Translations under genes and position numbers: made by a program
Notes under the pieces: generated by a model
What the model was told of the DNA's origin: nothing
The model's input: the letters and a program-made list of their open reading frames with translations, nothing else
The model's database searches: none
DNA from: Erysipelotrichaceae bacterium
GTDB lineage: Bacteria; Bacillota_I; Bacilli_A; Erysipelotrichales; Erysipelotrichaceae
Direction of reading: 5' to 3'
DNA length: 6,341 nt
Assembly (NCBI GenBank): GCA_024681275.1
Contig: JAILBD010000175.1
Coordinates: forward strand, 1 to 6,341
In this document: piece by piece, positions 1 to 6,053 of the stretch
Layout of the letters: each line of letters opens with the position of its first letter
Position numbering within the stretch: position 1 is the stretch's first letter

Positions 1-82
1 CCTGCGTGGAACTTTCATATTCCCGGTCCAGTTCTCTTCTCAGTTGCGTATCATCCATGATCCTGATCTTTGTTTTTGTCAT
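1..82 (-). CDS. Unidentified protein, N-terminal 27 codons only (runs off left edge)
   Basis: The reading frame opens with ATG at 82-80 and stays open to the window edge, giving 27 residues that begin MTKTKIRIMDDTQLRRELD. A good ribosome binding site, GGGAGGA (90-96 on the complementary strand), sits 7 bases before the ATG, so the start is well supported. The visible part is charged and hydrophilic, with no signal peptide or membrane segment. The IMDD..LRR stretch faintly recalls the start of PyrR-type phosphoribosyltransferases, but the following residues do not fit and I do not assign it. The gene is downstream of tRNA-Arg on the same strand, but an intrinsic terminator separates them, so it probably has its own promoter. 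Confidence 0.7.
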   Translation of the reverse strand, partial: MTKTKIRIMDDTQLRRELDREYESSTQ

Positions 83-146
83 GCTGAGATCCTCCCGGCC
101 ATCCTGTTCATCGTTCCTTGATGTCTGTCTCTGATTTTATATAGGT

Positions 147-174
147 ATCTTAACATCAAAAAGTGTGAAGTGAA
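147..174 (-). promoter_or_regulatory. Weak candidate promoter for the unidentified gene at the left edge
   Basis: On the minus strand, TTCACT (169-174) and TAAGAT (147-152) are separated by 16 bases, each matching four of six consensus positions. An AT-rich TATATAAAAT stretch follows immediately and could offer an alternative -10. The site lies between the tRNA-Arg terminator and the start codon at 82. The leader would be roughly 55-60 bases long. The call rests on weak hexamers and position alone. Confidence 0.25.
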
Positions 175-206
175 GGTGAAACGATGCTCTGAAAACTGCA
201 CAGTAT

Positions 207-230
207 AAAAAAACGCCTGTTTCAAGGCGC
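207..230 (-). terminator. Intrinsic terminator of tRNA-Arg
   Basis: Read on the minus strand, a CGCCT/AGGCG stem (225-229 with 214-218) with a six-base TGAAAC loop is followed directly by seven T residues (213-207). An extra G-T pair may extend the stem. It starts 14 bases after the encoded CCA end of the tRNA, the expected place for a monocistronic tRNA terminator. Confidence 0.8.
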
Positions 231-243
231 TTCGATCAAGTAA

Positions 244-320
244 TGGCGTCCATGGAGAGACTCGAACTCCCGACCGTCCGCTTAGAAGGCGGATGCTCTA
301 TCCAACTGAGCTACATGGAC
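244..320 (-). tRNA. tRNA-Arg (anticodon UCU)
   Basis: The complementary strand folds as a standard 77-base cloverleaf. The acceptor stem is GTCCATG with CATGGAC. The D arm is GCTC/GAGC with the AGTTGGATA loop. The anticodon stem TCCGC/GCGGA encloses CTTCTAA, so the anticodon is TCT. The T arm is GGGAG/CTCTC around TTCGAGT. The discriminator base is G and CCA is encoded. It should read AGA and AGG codons, which are the preferred arginine codons here: 10 of 15 in the esterase gene and all 4 visible in glnA. It appears to be a single-tRNA transcription unit with its own promoter and terminator. Confidence 0.97.
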
Positions 321-329
321 AGCATATGT

Positions 330-358
330 ATAGTATCACTTTTGATCTGCAAATTCAA
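330..358 (-). promoter_or_regulatory. Promoter of tRNA-Arg
   Basis: On the minus strand TTGAAT (353-358) and TACTAT (330-335) are 17 bases apart, the optimal spacing, each matching four of six consensus positions. Initiation would fall a few bases before the tRNA 5' end at 320. The site is back to back with the promoter of the M20 peptidase gene, whose possible -35 begins 17 bases away. Confidence 0.55.
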
Positions 359-374
359 TCGCCTCTTAGCAGCT

Positions 375-406
375 CTGACAAAACCTTTCCCTTCCTGCGC
401 TATAAT
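375..406 (+). promoter_or_regulatory. Promoter of the M20 peptidase-esterase operon
   Basis: A perfect TATAAT lies at 401-406. The best -35 candidate is CTGACA at 375-380, but its 20-base spacer is longer than usual, so this may be a -10-driven promoter. A start about 7 bases after the -10 would place the transcript 5' end near 412-414, right at the AGAGGA ribosome binding site (413-418) of the peptidase gene. The untranslated leader would then be only about 12-14 bases. Confidence 0.5.
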
Positions 407-425
407 GGATCCAGAGGATAGAATT

Positions 426-1865
426 ATGAAAATCATGCTGATACTCTTGCTGCTCGTTCTGATCCCTTTGACGATCGCCGTCATCAGGACGCTCCTTCTT
501 CCGAAGAAGACTTCCATCTACAAAGGAAGTGATGATCTCCAAAGATCCAACGATTATGCCCTGAAGCTGCAGAAGATGATACAGGTGAAGACAGTCTCCA
601 GCCGGGACGATCCCGATCCGGCCAAATTCCGCCGGCTTCACAAAGTCATGGAAGGGCTTTTCCCGACCGTCTTTTCCCATTGCGAGAAATACGACATCGA
701 CGGCAGCCTTCTGGTCAGATATCCCGGTAAGGACCATTCCAAACAGCCGATCGTCCTGATCTCGCATCTGGATGTCGTTCCTGTCGAAGGCGAATGGACC
801 TATCCTCCTTTTGAAGGAAGGATAGAAGACGGAAAGATCCACGGTCGCGGCACCTTCGATGTCAAATGCGCCGTCTTCAGTTTCTATCAGGCTGTCGAAG
901 AACTGATCAAAGAAGGATACGTTCCCGACTGTGATATCTATCTGGGTTCCAGCTGCACCGAAGAGATCGGCGGAGACGGGGCACCCAAGATCGTGAAGTG
1001 GTTCGACGAACACGGTATCAGACCTTTCATGGTCTGCGATGAAGGAGGCACCATCACCGAAGATCCGATCTCCGGTGTCAAAGGCAACTTCGCTGTCGTC
1101 GGCATCTTTGAAAAAGGCTACGGAGATATCAGGATCATCGCCAAAGGAAACGGCGGCCACTCCTCTTCACCGGGCAGGAACACACCGATCGCAAGACTGG
1201 CGGCTTTTGAAAACGAGATCGAGAAGCATTCTCCGTTCAAGGTCGAATTCACACCGGCAGTCGAAGGCATGCTGGAAAACCTGGCACCGTATTGTGACAA
1301 TTTCGGTCTCAAGATGGTCTTCCACAACCTCTGGCTCTTCAAACCACTGCTCAAGAAAGTCATGCCGGCCATCTCTCCTCAGGGTGCCGCGATGTTGCAG
1401 ACGACGATCTGTTTCACGATGCAGAAAGGATCCAACGCCACCAACGTTATCCCGCAGGAAGCCTGGGTCACAGCCAACATGCGTTTCATCCCTTTCCAGG
1501 GCAAAGACGAATCTCTGGCCATCATCCGCAATATCGCTGCCAAATATGATCTTGAAGTGGAAGAGATCACCTGCTCCGGTCCGACAGGTTCTCTGGATCT
1601 CAACGGCCGACAGTTCGCCATGACCAGAGATGCCATCAACAAGATCTTCCCCGGTGTCTGTGTCCTTCCGTACGTCGTCACCGGCGGAACAGACTCCCGT
1701 TTCTATGACGGCCACGTCGATGCCTGCGTACGTTTTGAACCGGTCAATGTCTCCAAGGATCAGTTGGGCAAGATGCACGGCATAGACGAGAACCTCGACA
1801 TCAACACCCTGCCTCTGGCAGTCGAATACTACAAAGAGATCATCAGATCTCAGGAAAACAGATGA
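426..1865 (+). CDS. Membrane-anchored M20-family metallopeptidase (PM20D1/CPS1-like)
   Basis: A 479-residue zinc-dependent hydrolase of the M20 family, which cleaves or forms amide bonds of peptides or N-acyl amino acids. Residues about 2-25 are a hydrophobic N-terminal anchor ending in PKK, so the catalytic domain is probably outside the membrane. M20 landmarks appear in order: HLD (H114, D116 metal ligands), GRGTFD (D145, bridging Asp), TEE (E179 general base, E180 ligand), CDEGG (D205 ligand), GGHSS before the lid/dimerisation domain, GGTDSR near 420-425, and H451 as the last ligand. All catalytic residues look intact. The ATG at 426 is chosen because AGAGGA lies 7 bases before it and the membrane anchor begins there. 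Upstream in-frame ATGs at 243 and 405 fall in the tRNA antisense and in the -10 box. The layout resembles carboxypeptidase S and PM20D1 more than PepT or DapE. The substrate is not predictable. Confidence 0.9.
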   Translation: MKIMLILLLLVLIPLTIAVIRTLLLPKKTSIYKGSDDLQRSNDYALKLQKMIQVKTVSSRDDPDPAKFRRLHKVMEGLFPTVFSHCEKYDIDGSLLVRYPGKDHSKQPIVLISHLDVVPVEGEWTYPPFEGRIEDGKIHGRGTFDVKCAVFSFYQAVEELIKEGYVPDCDIYLGSSCTEEIGGDGAPKIVKWFDEHGIRPFMVCDEGGTITEDPISGVKGNFAVVGIFEKGYGDIRIIAKGNGGHSSSPGRNTPIARLAAFENEIEKHSPFKVEFTPAVEGMLENLAPYCDNFGLKMVFHNLWLFKPLLKKVMPAISPQGAAMLQTTICFTMQKGSNATNVIPQEAWVTANMRFIPFQGKDESLAIIRNIAAKYDLEVEEITCSGPTGSLDLNGRQFAMTRDAINKIFPGVCVLPYVVTGGTDSRFYDGHVDACVRFEPVNVSKDQLGKMHGIDENLDINTLPLAVEYYKEIIRSQENR

Positions 1866-1866
1866 A

Positions 1867-2550
1867 ATGAAGACACAGATAGCCGGATATGAGACGCAGA
1901 TCCTTTGTGCAGGACAGCGAACAGAAGCCCTGCCTCTCATCCTGCTCAACGGTGACAGGAACGAGACCGAGACCATCTTCGAAGAAGTGAGAAGGATCAA
2001 TGAAAAAGGATTCATCCTCTTGGGTATTCAGGTCAGGGACTGGAACAGCGAGCTCTCGCCCTGGCCTTCCGAAGCCATCTTCAAAGGAGGTGAAGACTTT
2101 TCGGGCAATGCCGACAGCTATCTGAAAACGATCCTGGAAAAGATACTGCCTGAAGCGGAAGACCATCTGAAGTCCAAAGATATCAGGATCTCTTCCTACG
2201 GGATAGCCGGTTATTCACTCGCCGGGCTCTTTGCCCTGTACAGTGCCTATCGCACAAGCAGGTTCTCAAGGATCGCCTCCGTATCAGGTTCCCTCTGGTA
2301 TCCGGGATTGATGGAAATGGTCAAAAAAGAAAAGATCTCCACAGAGATCCGGACCGTATATCTTTCCCTTGGCGATAAAGAAGCCCTGACCAGAAACCCG
2401 GTCATGGCCACAGTCCGTCGCAACAGTGAGATGATCGCCGAACATCTGAACAGATCAGCCAGCACCGTGTTTGAGCTGAACGAAGGGAATCACTTCAAAG
2501 ACCCCGGGATCAGGACTGCCAAAGGGATCTCTTATATCCTCAATAATTGA
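1867..2550 (+). CDS. Alpha/beta-hydrolase fold esterase (putative esterase family, PF00756-like)
   Basis: A 227-residue cytoplasmic protein with no signal peptide. The nucleophile elbow is GYSLAG at 115-120 with S117 as the likely catalytic serine; the following LFALYSAYR is typical of the putative-esterase (Fes/IroE/COG2819-like) group. GSLWYPG near 141-147 matches the S-x-S/G-x-WW region of that family. LSLGDKEA (D170) and GNHF (H209) supply the acid and histidine of the triad. The motif RDWNSELSPWP near 57-66 is also family-typical. The elbow has Ala where the usual GxSxG has its last Gly, a variant I believe is tolerated. The gene starts one base after the peptidase stop, with AGGA at 1852-1855 inside the upstream gene, so the two are co-transcribed and probably translationally coupled. 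The substrate is unknown; an acyl ester or thioester is likely. Confidence 0.85.
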   Translation: MKTQIAGYETQILCAGQRTEALPLILLNGDRNETETIFEEVRRINEKGFILLGIQVRDWNSELSPWPSEAIFKGGEDFSGNADSYLKTILEKILPEAEDHLKSKDIRISSYGIAGYSLAGLFALYSAYRTSRFSRIASVSGSLWYPGLMEMVKKEKISTEIRTVYLSLGDKEALTRNPVMATVRRNSEMIAEHLNRSASTVFELNEGNHFKDPGIRTAKGISYILNN

Positions 2551-2968
2551 TGGGCTGCCGCCCTGTAAATCTGCGGCCGAGATGATTGGCCCAGCGCTCC
2601 GGATAAAAGGAAGTGTAGTGATACCTTCCTTTTCTTCTTTCTCTGATGAAATGACGGGAGTTCGCCCAGATGAAGGAAGGGATGCCGATGACCGGCAGAT
2701 AGAAAGGGCCCAAAAGAAGCGACTGTATCGAATGGCCGTATTCATGAACGATCACCCTCTCCTCATCTGTCCCCAGAAAAAGGAACATGCCCATCGACAT
2801 GGAAGCTCTGTTGTACCAGCGGGTCACCAGAGCCCCATAGAAGAAACGCCTCTCTTCTTTCGGACCCGTCAGAAGCACATAGAGCCATATCAAAAAACCC
2901 AGGGCATTCTGTATGATCCCCCAGGTCATCTGCAGGAAATAATAAATGAAAAGTCTAAACTTCCTCAT
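2540..2968 (-). CDS. Small membrane protein with HExxH metallopeptidase motif
   Basis: A 142-residue protein. Residues about 5-33 form a long hydrophobic stretch, possibly a membrane hairpin or one helix. After a basic segment comes HEYGH (H75, E76, H79), the zinc-binding and catalytic motif of zincins, followed by a second hydrophobic segment at 82-102 ([19 protein letters not shown]). Near the C-terminus ERWAN (E124 to N128) has the shape of the gluzincin third-ligand motif ExxxD, with Asn for Asp. I recall similar small proteins in Bacillota and Bacteroidota, but know of no function. The ATG at 2968 overlaps the 3' end of mtnA by 14 bases and has no clear ribosome binding site, so it is probably translated by coupling. 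A TTG at 2971 is an alternative start. The gene ends 11 bases inside the esterase gene, tail to tail. It could be an inactive relative. Confidence 0.8.
   Translation of the reverse strand: MRKFRLFIYYFLQMTWGIIQNALGFLIWLYVLLTGPKEERRFFYGALVTRWYNRASMSMGMFLFLGTDEERVIVHEYGHSIQSLLLGPFYLPVIGIPSFIWANSRHFIRERRKGRYHYTSFYPERWANHLGRRFTGRQPINY
2605..2640 (+). terminator. Possible terminator of the peptidase-esterase operon, inside the converging gene
   Basis: AAAAGGAAG (2605-2613) pairs perfectly with CTTCCTTTT (2625-2633) around an 11-base loop, followed by a pyrimidine-rich CTTCTTT. It begins 55 bases after the esterase stop. The stem is AT-rich and the T tract is interrupted, so termination would be modest. 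The same bases encode residues of the small HExxH protein on the other strand. No better terminator is visible between the two convergent genes, and none is visible for the minus-strand operon in the esterase 3' end. Confidence 0.4.
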
Positions 2969-4058
2969 CAAACAGTTTCTTCAGATTCACATCGAAAGGC
3001 GGATAGACGATGCCCTTTTCAGTCACGATACCGGCCAGCAGTTCATGATCCGTCACATCGAAAGACGGATTGTAGCATTTCACCTCTGCCGGTGCCATCG
3101 GCCTCTCGTACCACATGTTTTTGATCTCGTCAGGATCCCGCAGTTCGATCCTGATATGATCGCCATCCGGACAATTCATATCGATCGTTGAAGTCGGGCC
3201 AAGTGAATAGACCGGGATGCCGTAGTGTTTTGCCAGGATCGCCACACCGGAAGTTCCGATCTTGTTGGCGACATCACCGTTTGCCGCAATGCGGTCACAG
3301 CCGACGAAACAGGCATTTATCCAGCCATTCTTCATCACGATCGAAGCCATATTGTCACAGATCAGGGTCACATCGACGCCCGCTCTGCTCAGTTCAAAAG
3401 ACGTCAGACGCGCGCCCTGCAGAAGAGGTCGGGTCTCGTCCGCAAAAACGCGGATATTCATGCCTCTGGCCTTGGCGAGAAGGAAAGGACCCTGCGCCGT
3501 GCCATAGGAAGTCGCAAGAGGACCGGCATTGCAGTGTGTCAGGACGCCATCCCCTTCTTTCAGAAGAGACAACCCGTATTCACAGATCTTCAGACACATC
3601 TCGATATCTTCGTTGTGGACCGCGTAAGCCTCTTTTTTCAGTTCGGCCACGATCTCCTTGACCTCTTTTTCCTTGTTCTTCTTCACGACCTCATCCATGC
3701 GCCTTAAAGCCCAAGACAGATTGACCGCTGTCGGACGGGATGAGTTCAGATAGTCCCTGTTTGAACAGAATCTTTCATAGAACTGATCAAAAGGAAGATC
3801 CTCATCCTTCTTTGACAGCATGTACATCGTGTATGCCGCAAAGATCCCTATCGCCGGAGCTCCTCTGACTTCAAGCTTTTTGATCGCCTGATAGGCAGAC
3901 TCCAGATCCTTGATCTTCTTGTATTCCAGGACATTGGGAAGCTTCACCTGATCGATGATGACGATGCTGTCATCATCCTTCAGAGAGATATTGTCGGTGA
4001 TCCCGACTCTCTCCATATCAGCTTTAGCCTTGCTTAAATTGACTTGGATGTTTGACAT
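2955..4058 (-). CDS. mtnA: S-methyl-5-thioribose-1-phosphate isomerase (MtnA)
   Basis: A 367-residue cytoplasmic enzyme of the eIF2B-related isomerase family. It converts 5-methylthioribose-1-phosphate to 5-methylthioribulose-1-phosphate in methionine salvage; relatives can also act on 5-deoxyribose-1-phosphate. Visible landmarks are [10 protein letters not shown] (62-71), [12 protein letters not shown] (107-118), [10 protein letters not shown] with catalytic C176, [14 protein letters not shown] (206-219), and [17 protein letters not shown] with catalytic D255. The C-terminal [24 protein letters not shown] is typical. The ATG at 4058 has AGAGGA (4064-4069) 5 bases upstream and overlaps the metG 3' end by 35 bases. 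An internal Met at residue 16 (4013) is closer to the usual family start but has a poorer site. No methylthioribose kinase, dehydratase or aldolase gene is in the window, so the pathway cannot be completed here. It sits in an operon behind metG. Confidence 0.92.
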   Translation of the reverse strand: MSNIQVNLSKAKADMERVGITDNISLKDDDSIVIIDQVKLPNVLEYKKIKDLESAYQAIKKLEVRGAPAIGIFAAYTMYMLSKKDEDLPFDQFYERFCSNRDYLNSSRPTAVNLSWALRRMDEVVKKNKEKEVKEIVAELKKEAYAVHNEDIEMCLKICEYGLSLLKEGDGVLTHCNAGPLATSYGTAQGPFLLAKARGMNIRVFADETRPLLQGARLTSFELSRAGVDVTLICDNMASIVMKNGWINACFVGCDRIAANGDVANKIGTSGVAILAKHYGIPVYSLGPTSTIDMNCPDGDHIRIELRDPDEIKNMWYERPMAPAEVKCYNPSFDVTDHELLAGIVTEKGIVYPPFDVNLKKLFDEEV

Positions 4059-5994
4059 AGAAGTCCTCTTTCTCCTTCAGTTCCTTGAGCTTGTGATCTT
4101 CCTTATCATCGATCAGATCATAGATGTCCGCAAAGATATTGTCCCAGCTGAAGAACCTGTCAGGATCGACATTCAAATAATCGCAGATCTTCTCACAGCC
4201 ATCCGGAACGATCGGATGGGAAAGGACAGCCGCCACTCTGACCATGTAGAAAGCATCGATCAGAGTCTGTCTGATCTTTTCTTCGTCATTGGAATTCTTG
4301 GACCAGAACTTGGAAGCGTTGCGGATATAGGAATCCAGATCATTCATGACCTGATGCAGCTCGAAACGATACATGTGATTCTCATAGTTGAGGATCGTCC
4401 TCTCAGCGATCTGTCTGAATTCCGCTGAGACTTCGCCATACGGCAGGACGCCGTCAAAATACTTCTGTGCCGAATAGAAACAGCCCCTGACCAGCCTGTT
4501 GAGGACATTCGTATAGAGATTGCCCTGGGCCAGTACCGGATCCGGTTCATTCGCTTTGGCATCCGGATTCAGCGGCTGTGGCATGAAACTGACTGATTTG
4601 TTGCCTAAAGCCAGGGAGATGAAATGCGCCCTGAGCTGATCAGCCGTATAGTAATCCAGAAGATCGGCTGCCATAGGCGGCTTGATCTCGCTGGATGAAG
4701 AAGCTTTTTTGTCAAGAAAGAGAATGTGGTGGTTGGCGACCAGGGTCGTCAGCTGCAGATCTCCATCTTTTGGATGGATCGTCAGATCCTCACTGCCCTG
4801 CTGAGCCATCCAGAGCGGCATCTGAGCTACGCCGTAGAAATAGATATTGTCCTGGCCGATGAACTGGTAGACCGTCGCATCCCTGTCACACCAGTATCTC
4901 TTCCATTCCTCATCGCTCATGCCCTTGCGCTTGAAATAAGCCTTGGTGAAAGAGATCGGAGCCCAAAGGCTTTCGGGCCATACCCAGACCGTCAGATCTT
5001 CTTCATCTTCAAGTTTCGGCGCCTTGACGCCCCACTCAATGTTGCCCGTCAGTCTCAACGGGACCAGGGTCTTGCCGGTGCGGTAGTGGATGCCCGCCTT
5101 GGTCAGGATCGGACAGGCCTTCTCTCGTTTCTCCAGCTTGTCGAAAGTGACCGTAAAAGATCCCCTGATATTCTCCAGATCGGAATCCTCATGTTCAGGC
5201 AGTTCCTTTTCGATCGCAAGATACTGATCCAGGAACTTCTCCTGGATATAGATGACAGGAGCTCCCAGAGACTCTTCCATCGTCTCGGAAACGATCCTTC
5301 TGACATTCTTCTTTTTCTTGATGCCATCGACATATTCCTTGAGCAGATCATTGAATTCTGTCAGCTTGAAATACCAGTTGGTGACATCCCTCATCTCCGG
5401 TGTCTCACCTGAGAGCGTCGATTTCGGATCGATCAGTTCCTCAGGCATGTACTGATGGCCGAGGTCGCACTCGTCTGCATAGCCCTTCTCAGACTGACAG
5501 TGTTCGATCGGACACTTGCCAACGACCTGTCTGCCGTTGAGGAAACACTGGTACTTCGTATCATAGAACTGTTTCGTGACCAGCTTCTCCAACCAGCCGT
5601 TCTTGTACAAGGTGCGGATGAATTCATCGGTCTCTTCCTGATGGACGGTCTTGGTATCGCCCAGTCCGGAAGCACCAAAAAGGTCCAGGGAGATCTTGTA
5701 ATCGCGCAAGGTCTTTTCTTGCGCATCATGGTTCTCCTGAACGTAATCTTCGATCGTGCCGGTATAGCCTTCAAGATCGACCTTCTTACGGTAACCTTCG
5801 GCGATCGGCGAACCATAGCAGTCCGTACCGGAAACGAAAACGACATTGTCCTTGCCGATGCGGTCTCTCAGAAATCTCGCAAAGACATCCGCATGGACGA
5901 ACATACCTCCCACATGACCAAAATGTAAAGTCTTATTGCCATATGGCATACCGCCGGTCACGACCGCGCGTTTTGGAAATTCAGGACGTTCCAT
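4024..5994 (-). CDS. metG: Methionyl-tRNA synthetase, divergent form (class I tRNA ligase)
   Basis: A 656-residue class I aminoacyl-tRNA synthetase expected to charge tRNA-Met. The catalytic fold begins at [11 protein letters not shown] (HFGH at 24-27 for HIGH), with GTDCYGSPI (56-64) where DEHG or DAHG is usual. A zinc-knuckle region (C161, C166, C176, H180) and [18 protein letters not shown] match the E. coli-type enzyme. About 68 extra residues (245-312) precede TGNIEWGV. The signature loop is K430-A-S-S-S instead of KMSKS. The anticodon domain keeps N496, R500 and W564, which align by eye with E. coli N391, R395 and W461. It ends at the helical domain, without the C-terminal OB-fold tRNA-binding domain common in Firmicutes MetRS. 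The ATG at 5994 follows a strong GGGGAGGGG (6003-6011) by 8 bases. It may be the only MetRS or a second copy. Confidence 0.88.
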   Translation of the reverse strand: MERPEFPKRAVVTGGMPYGNKTLHFGHVGGMFVHADVFARFLRDRIGKDNVVFVSGTDCYGSPIAEGYRKKVDLEGYTGTIEDYVQENHDAQEKTLRDYKISLDLFGASGLGDTKTVHQEETDEFIRTLYKNGWLEKLVTKQFYDTKYQCFLNGRQVVGKCPIEHCQSEKGYADECDLGHQYMPEELIDPKSTLSGETPEMRDVTNWYFKLTEFNDLLKEYVDGIKKKKNVRRIVSETMEESLGAPVIYIQEKFLDQYLAIEKELPEHEDSDLENIRGSFTVTFDKLEKREKACPILTKAGIHYRTGKTLVPLRLTGNIEWGVKAPKLEDEEDLTVWVWPESLWAPISFTKAYFKRKGMSDEEWKRYWCDRDATVYQFIGQDNIYFYGVAQMPLWMAQQGSEDLTIHPKDGDLQLTTLVANHHILFLDKKASSSSEIKPPMAADLLDYYTADQLRAHFISLALGNKSVSFMPQPLNPDAKANEPDPVLAQGNLYTNVLNRLVRGCFYSAQKYFDGVLPYGEVSAEFRQIAERTILNYENHMYRFELHQVMNDLDSYIRNASKFWSKNSNDEEKIRQTLIDAFYMVRVAAVLSHPIVPDGCEKICDYLNVDPDRFFSWDNIFADIYDLIDDKEDHKLKELKEKEDFYVKHPSQFKQG

Positions 5995-6026
5995 GATATT
6001 AACCCCTCCCCATAAAACACTTCAAT

Positions 6027-6035
6027 ATTATAACA
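6027..6035 (-). promoter_or_regulatory. Extended -10 promoter of the metG-mtnA operon
   Basis: On the minus strand TGTTATAAT is a perfect extended -10 (TGnTATAAT), in the 59-base gap between the glnA stop and metG. No -35 consensus lies 16-18 bases upstream, as is common for extended -10 promoters. The transcript would start near 6019-6020, leaving about 25 bases of leader, too short for a T-box or S-box riboswitch. No terminator for glnA is visible in the gap, so read-through from glnA may add to expression. Confidence 0.65.
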
Positions 6036-6053
6036 AGTCTTCAGAAAATAATC

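Noticed and set aside
1..82. Assignment of the partial left-edge gene as PyrR
   Set aside because: Only a short IMDD..LRR similarity; the residues after it do not match the family, and 27 codons are too few.
243..425. Upstream 61-codon extension of the M20 peptidase frame, starting at ATG 243
   Set aside because: It runs antisense through the tRNA-Arg gene and across both promoters, has no ribosome binding site, and the membrane anchor with a proper site begins at 426.
366..2015. Long minus-strand open frames opposite the M20 peptidase (264 and 282 codons)
   Set aside because: They mirror the codon bias of the real gene, have no recognisable domains or ribosome binding sites, and overlap an intact M20 enzyme with all catalytic residues.
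2551..2563. GGGC-TGCC-GCCC hairpin just after the esterase stop as a terminator
   Set aside because: The stem is only four pairs and no T tract follows on either strand.
2582..3707. Plus-strand open frames opposite the HExxH gene and mtnA (up to 180 codons)
   Set aside because: Low-complexity, basic, Ser/His/Arg-rich translations typical of antisense shadow frames; the opposite strand encodes clear protein families.
4726..5928. Plus-strand open frames opposite metG (228 and 157 codons)
   Set aside because: Antisense to a well-supported synthetase, with no start signals or family features.
5995..6053. T-box or S-box riboswitch before metG
   Set aside because: The gap to glnA is only 59 bases and contains a promoter and ribosome binding site; no conserved T-box sequence is present.
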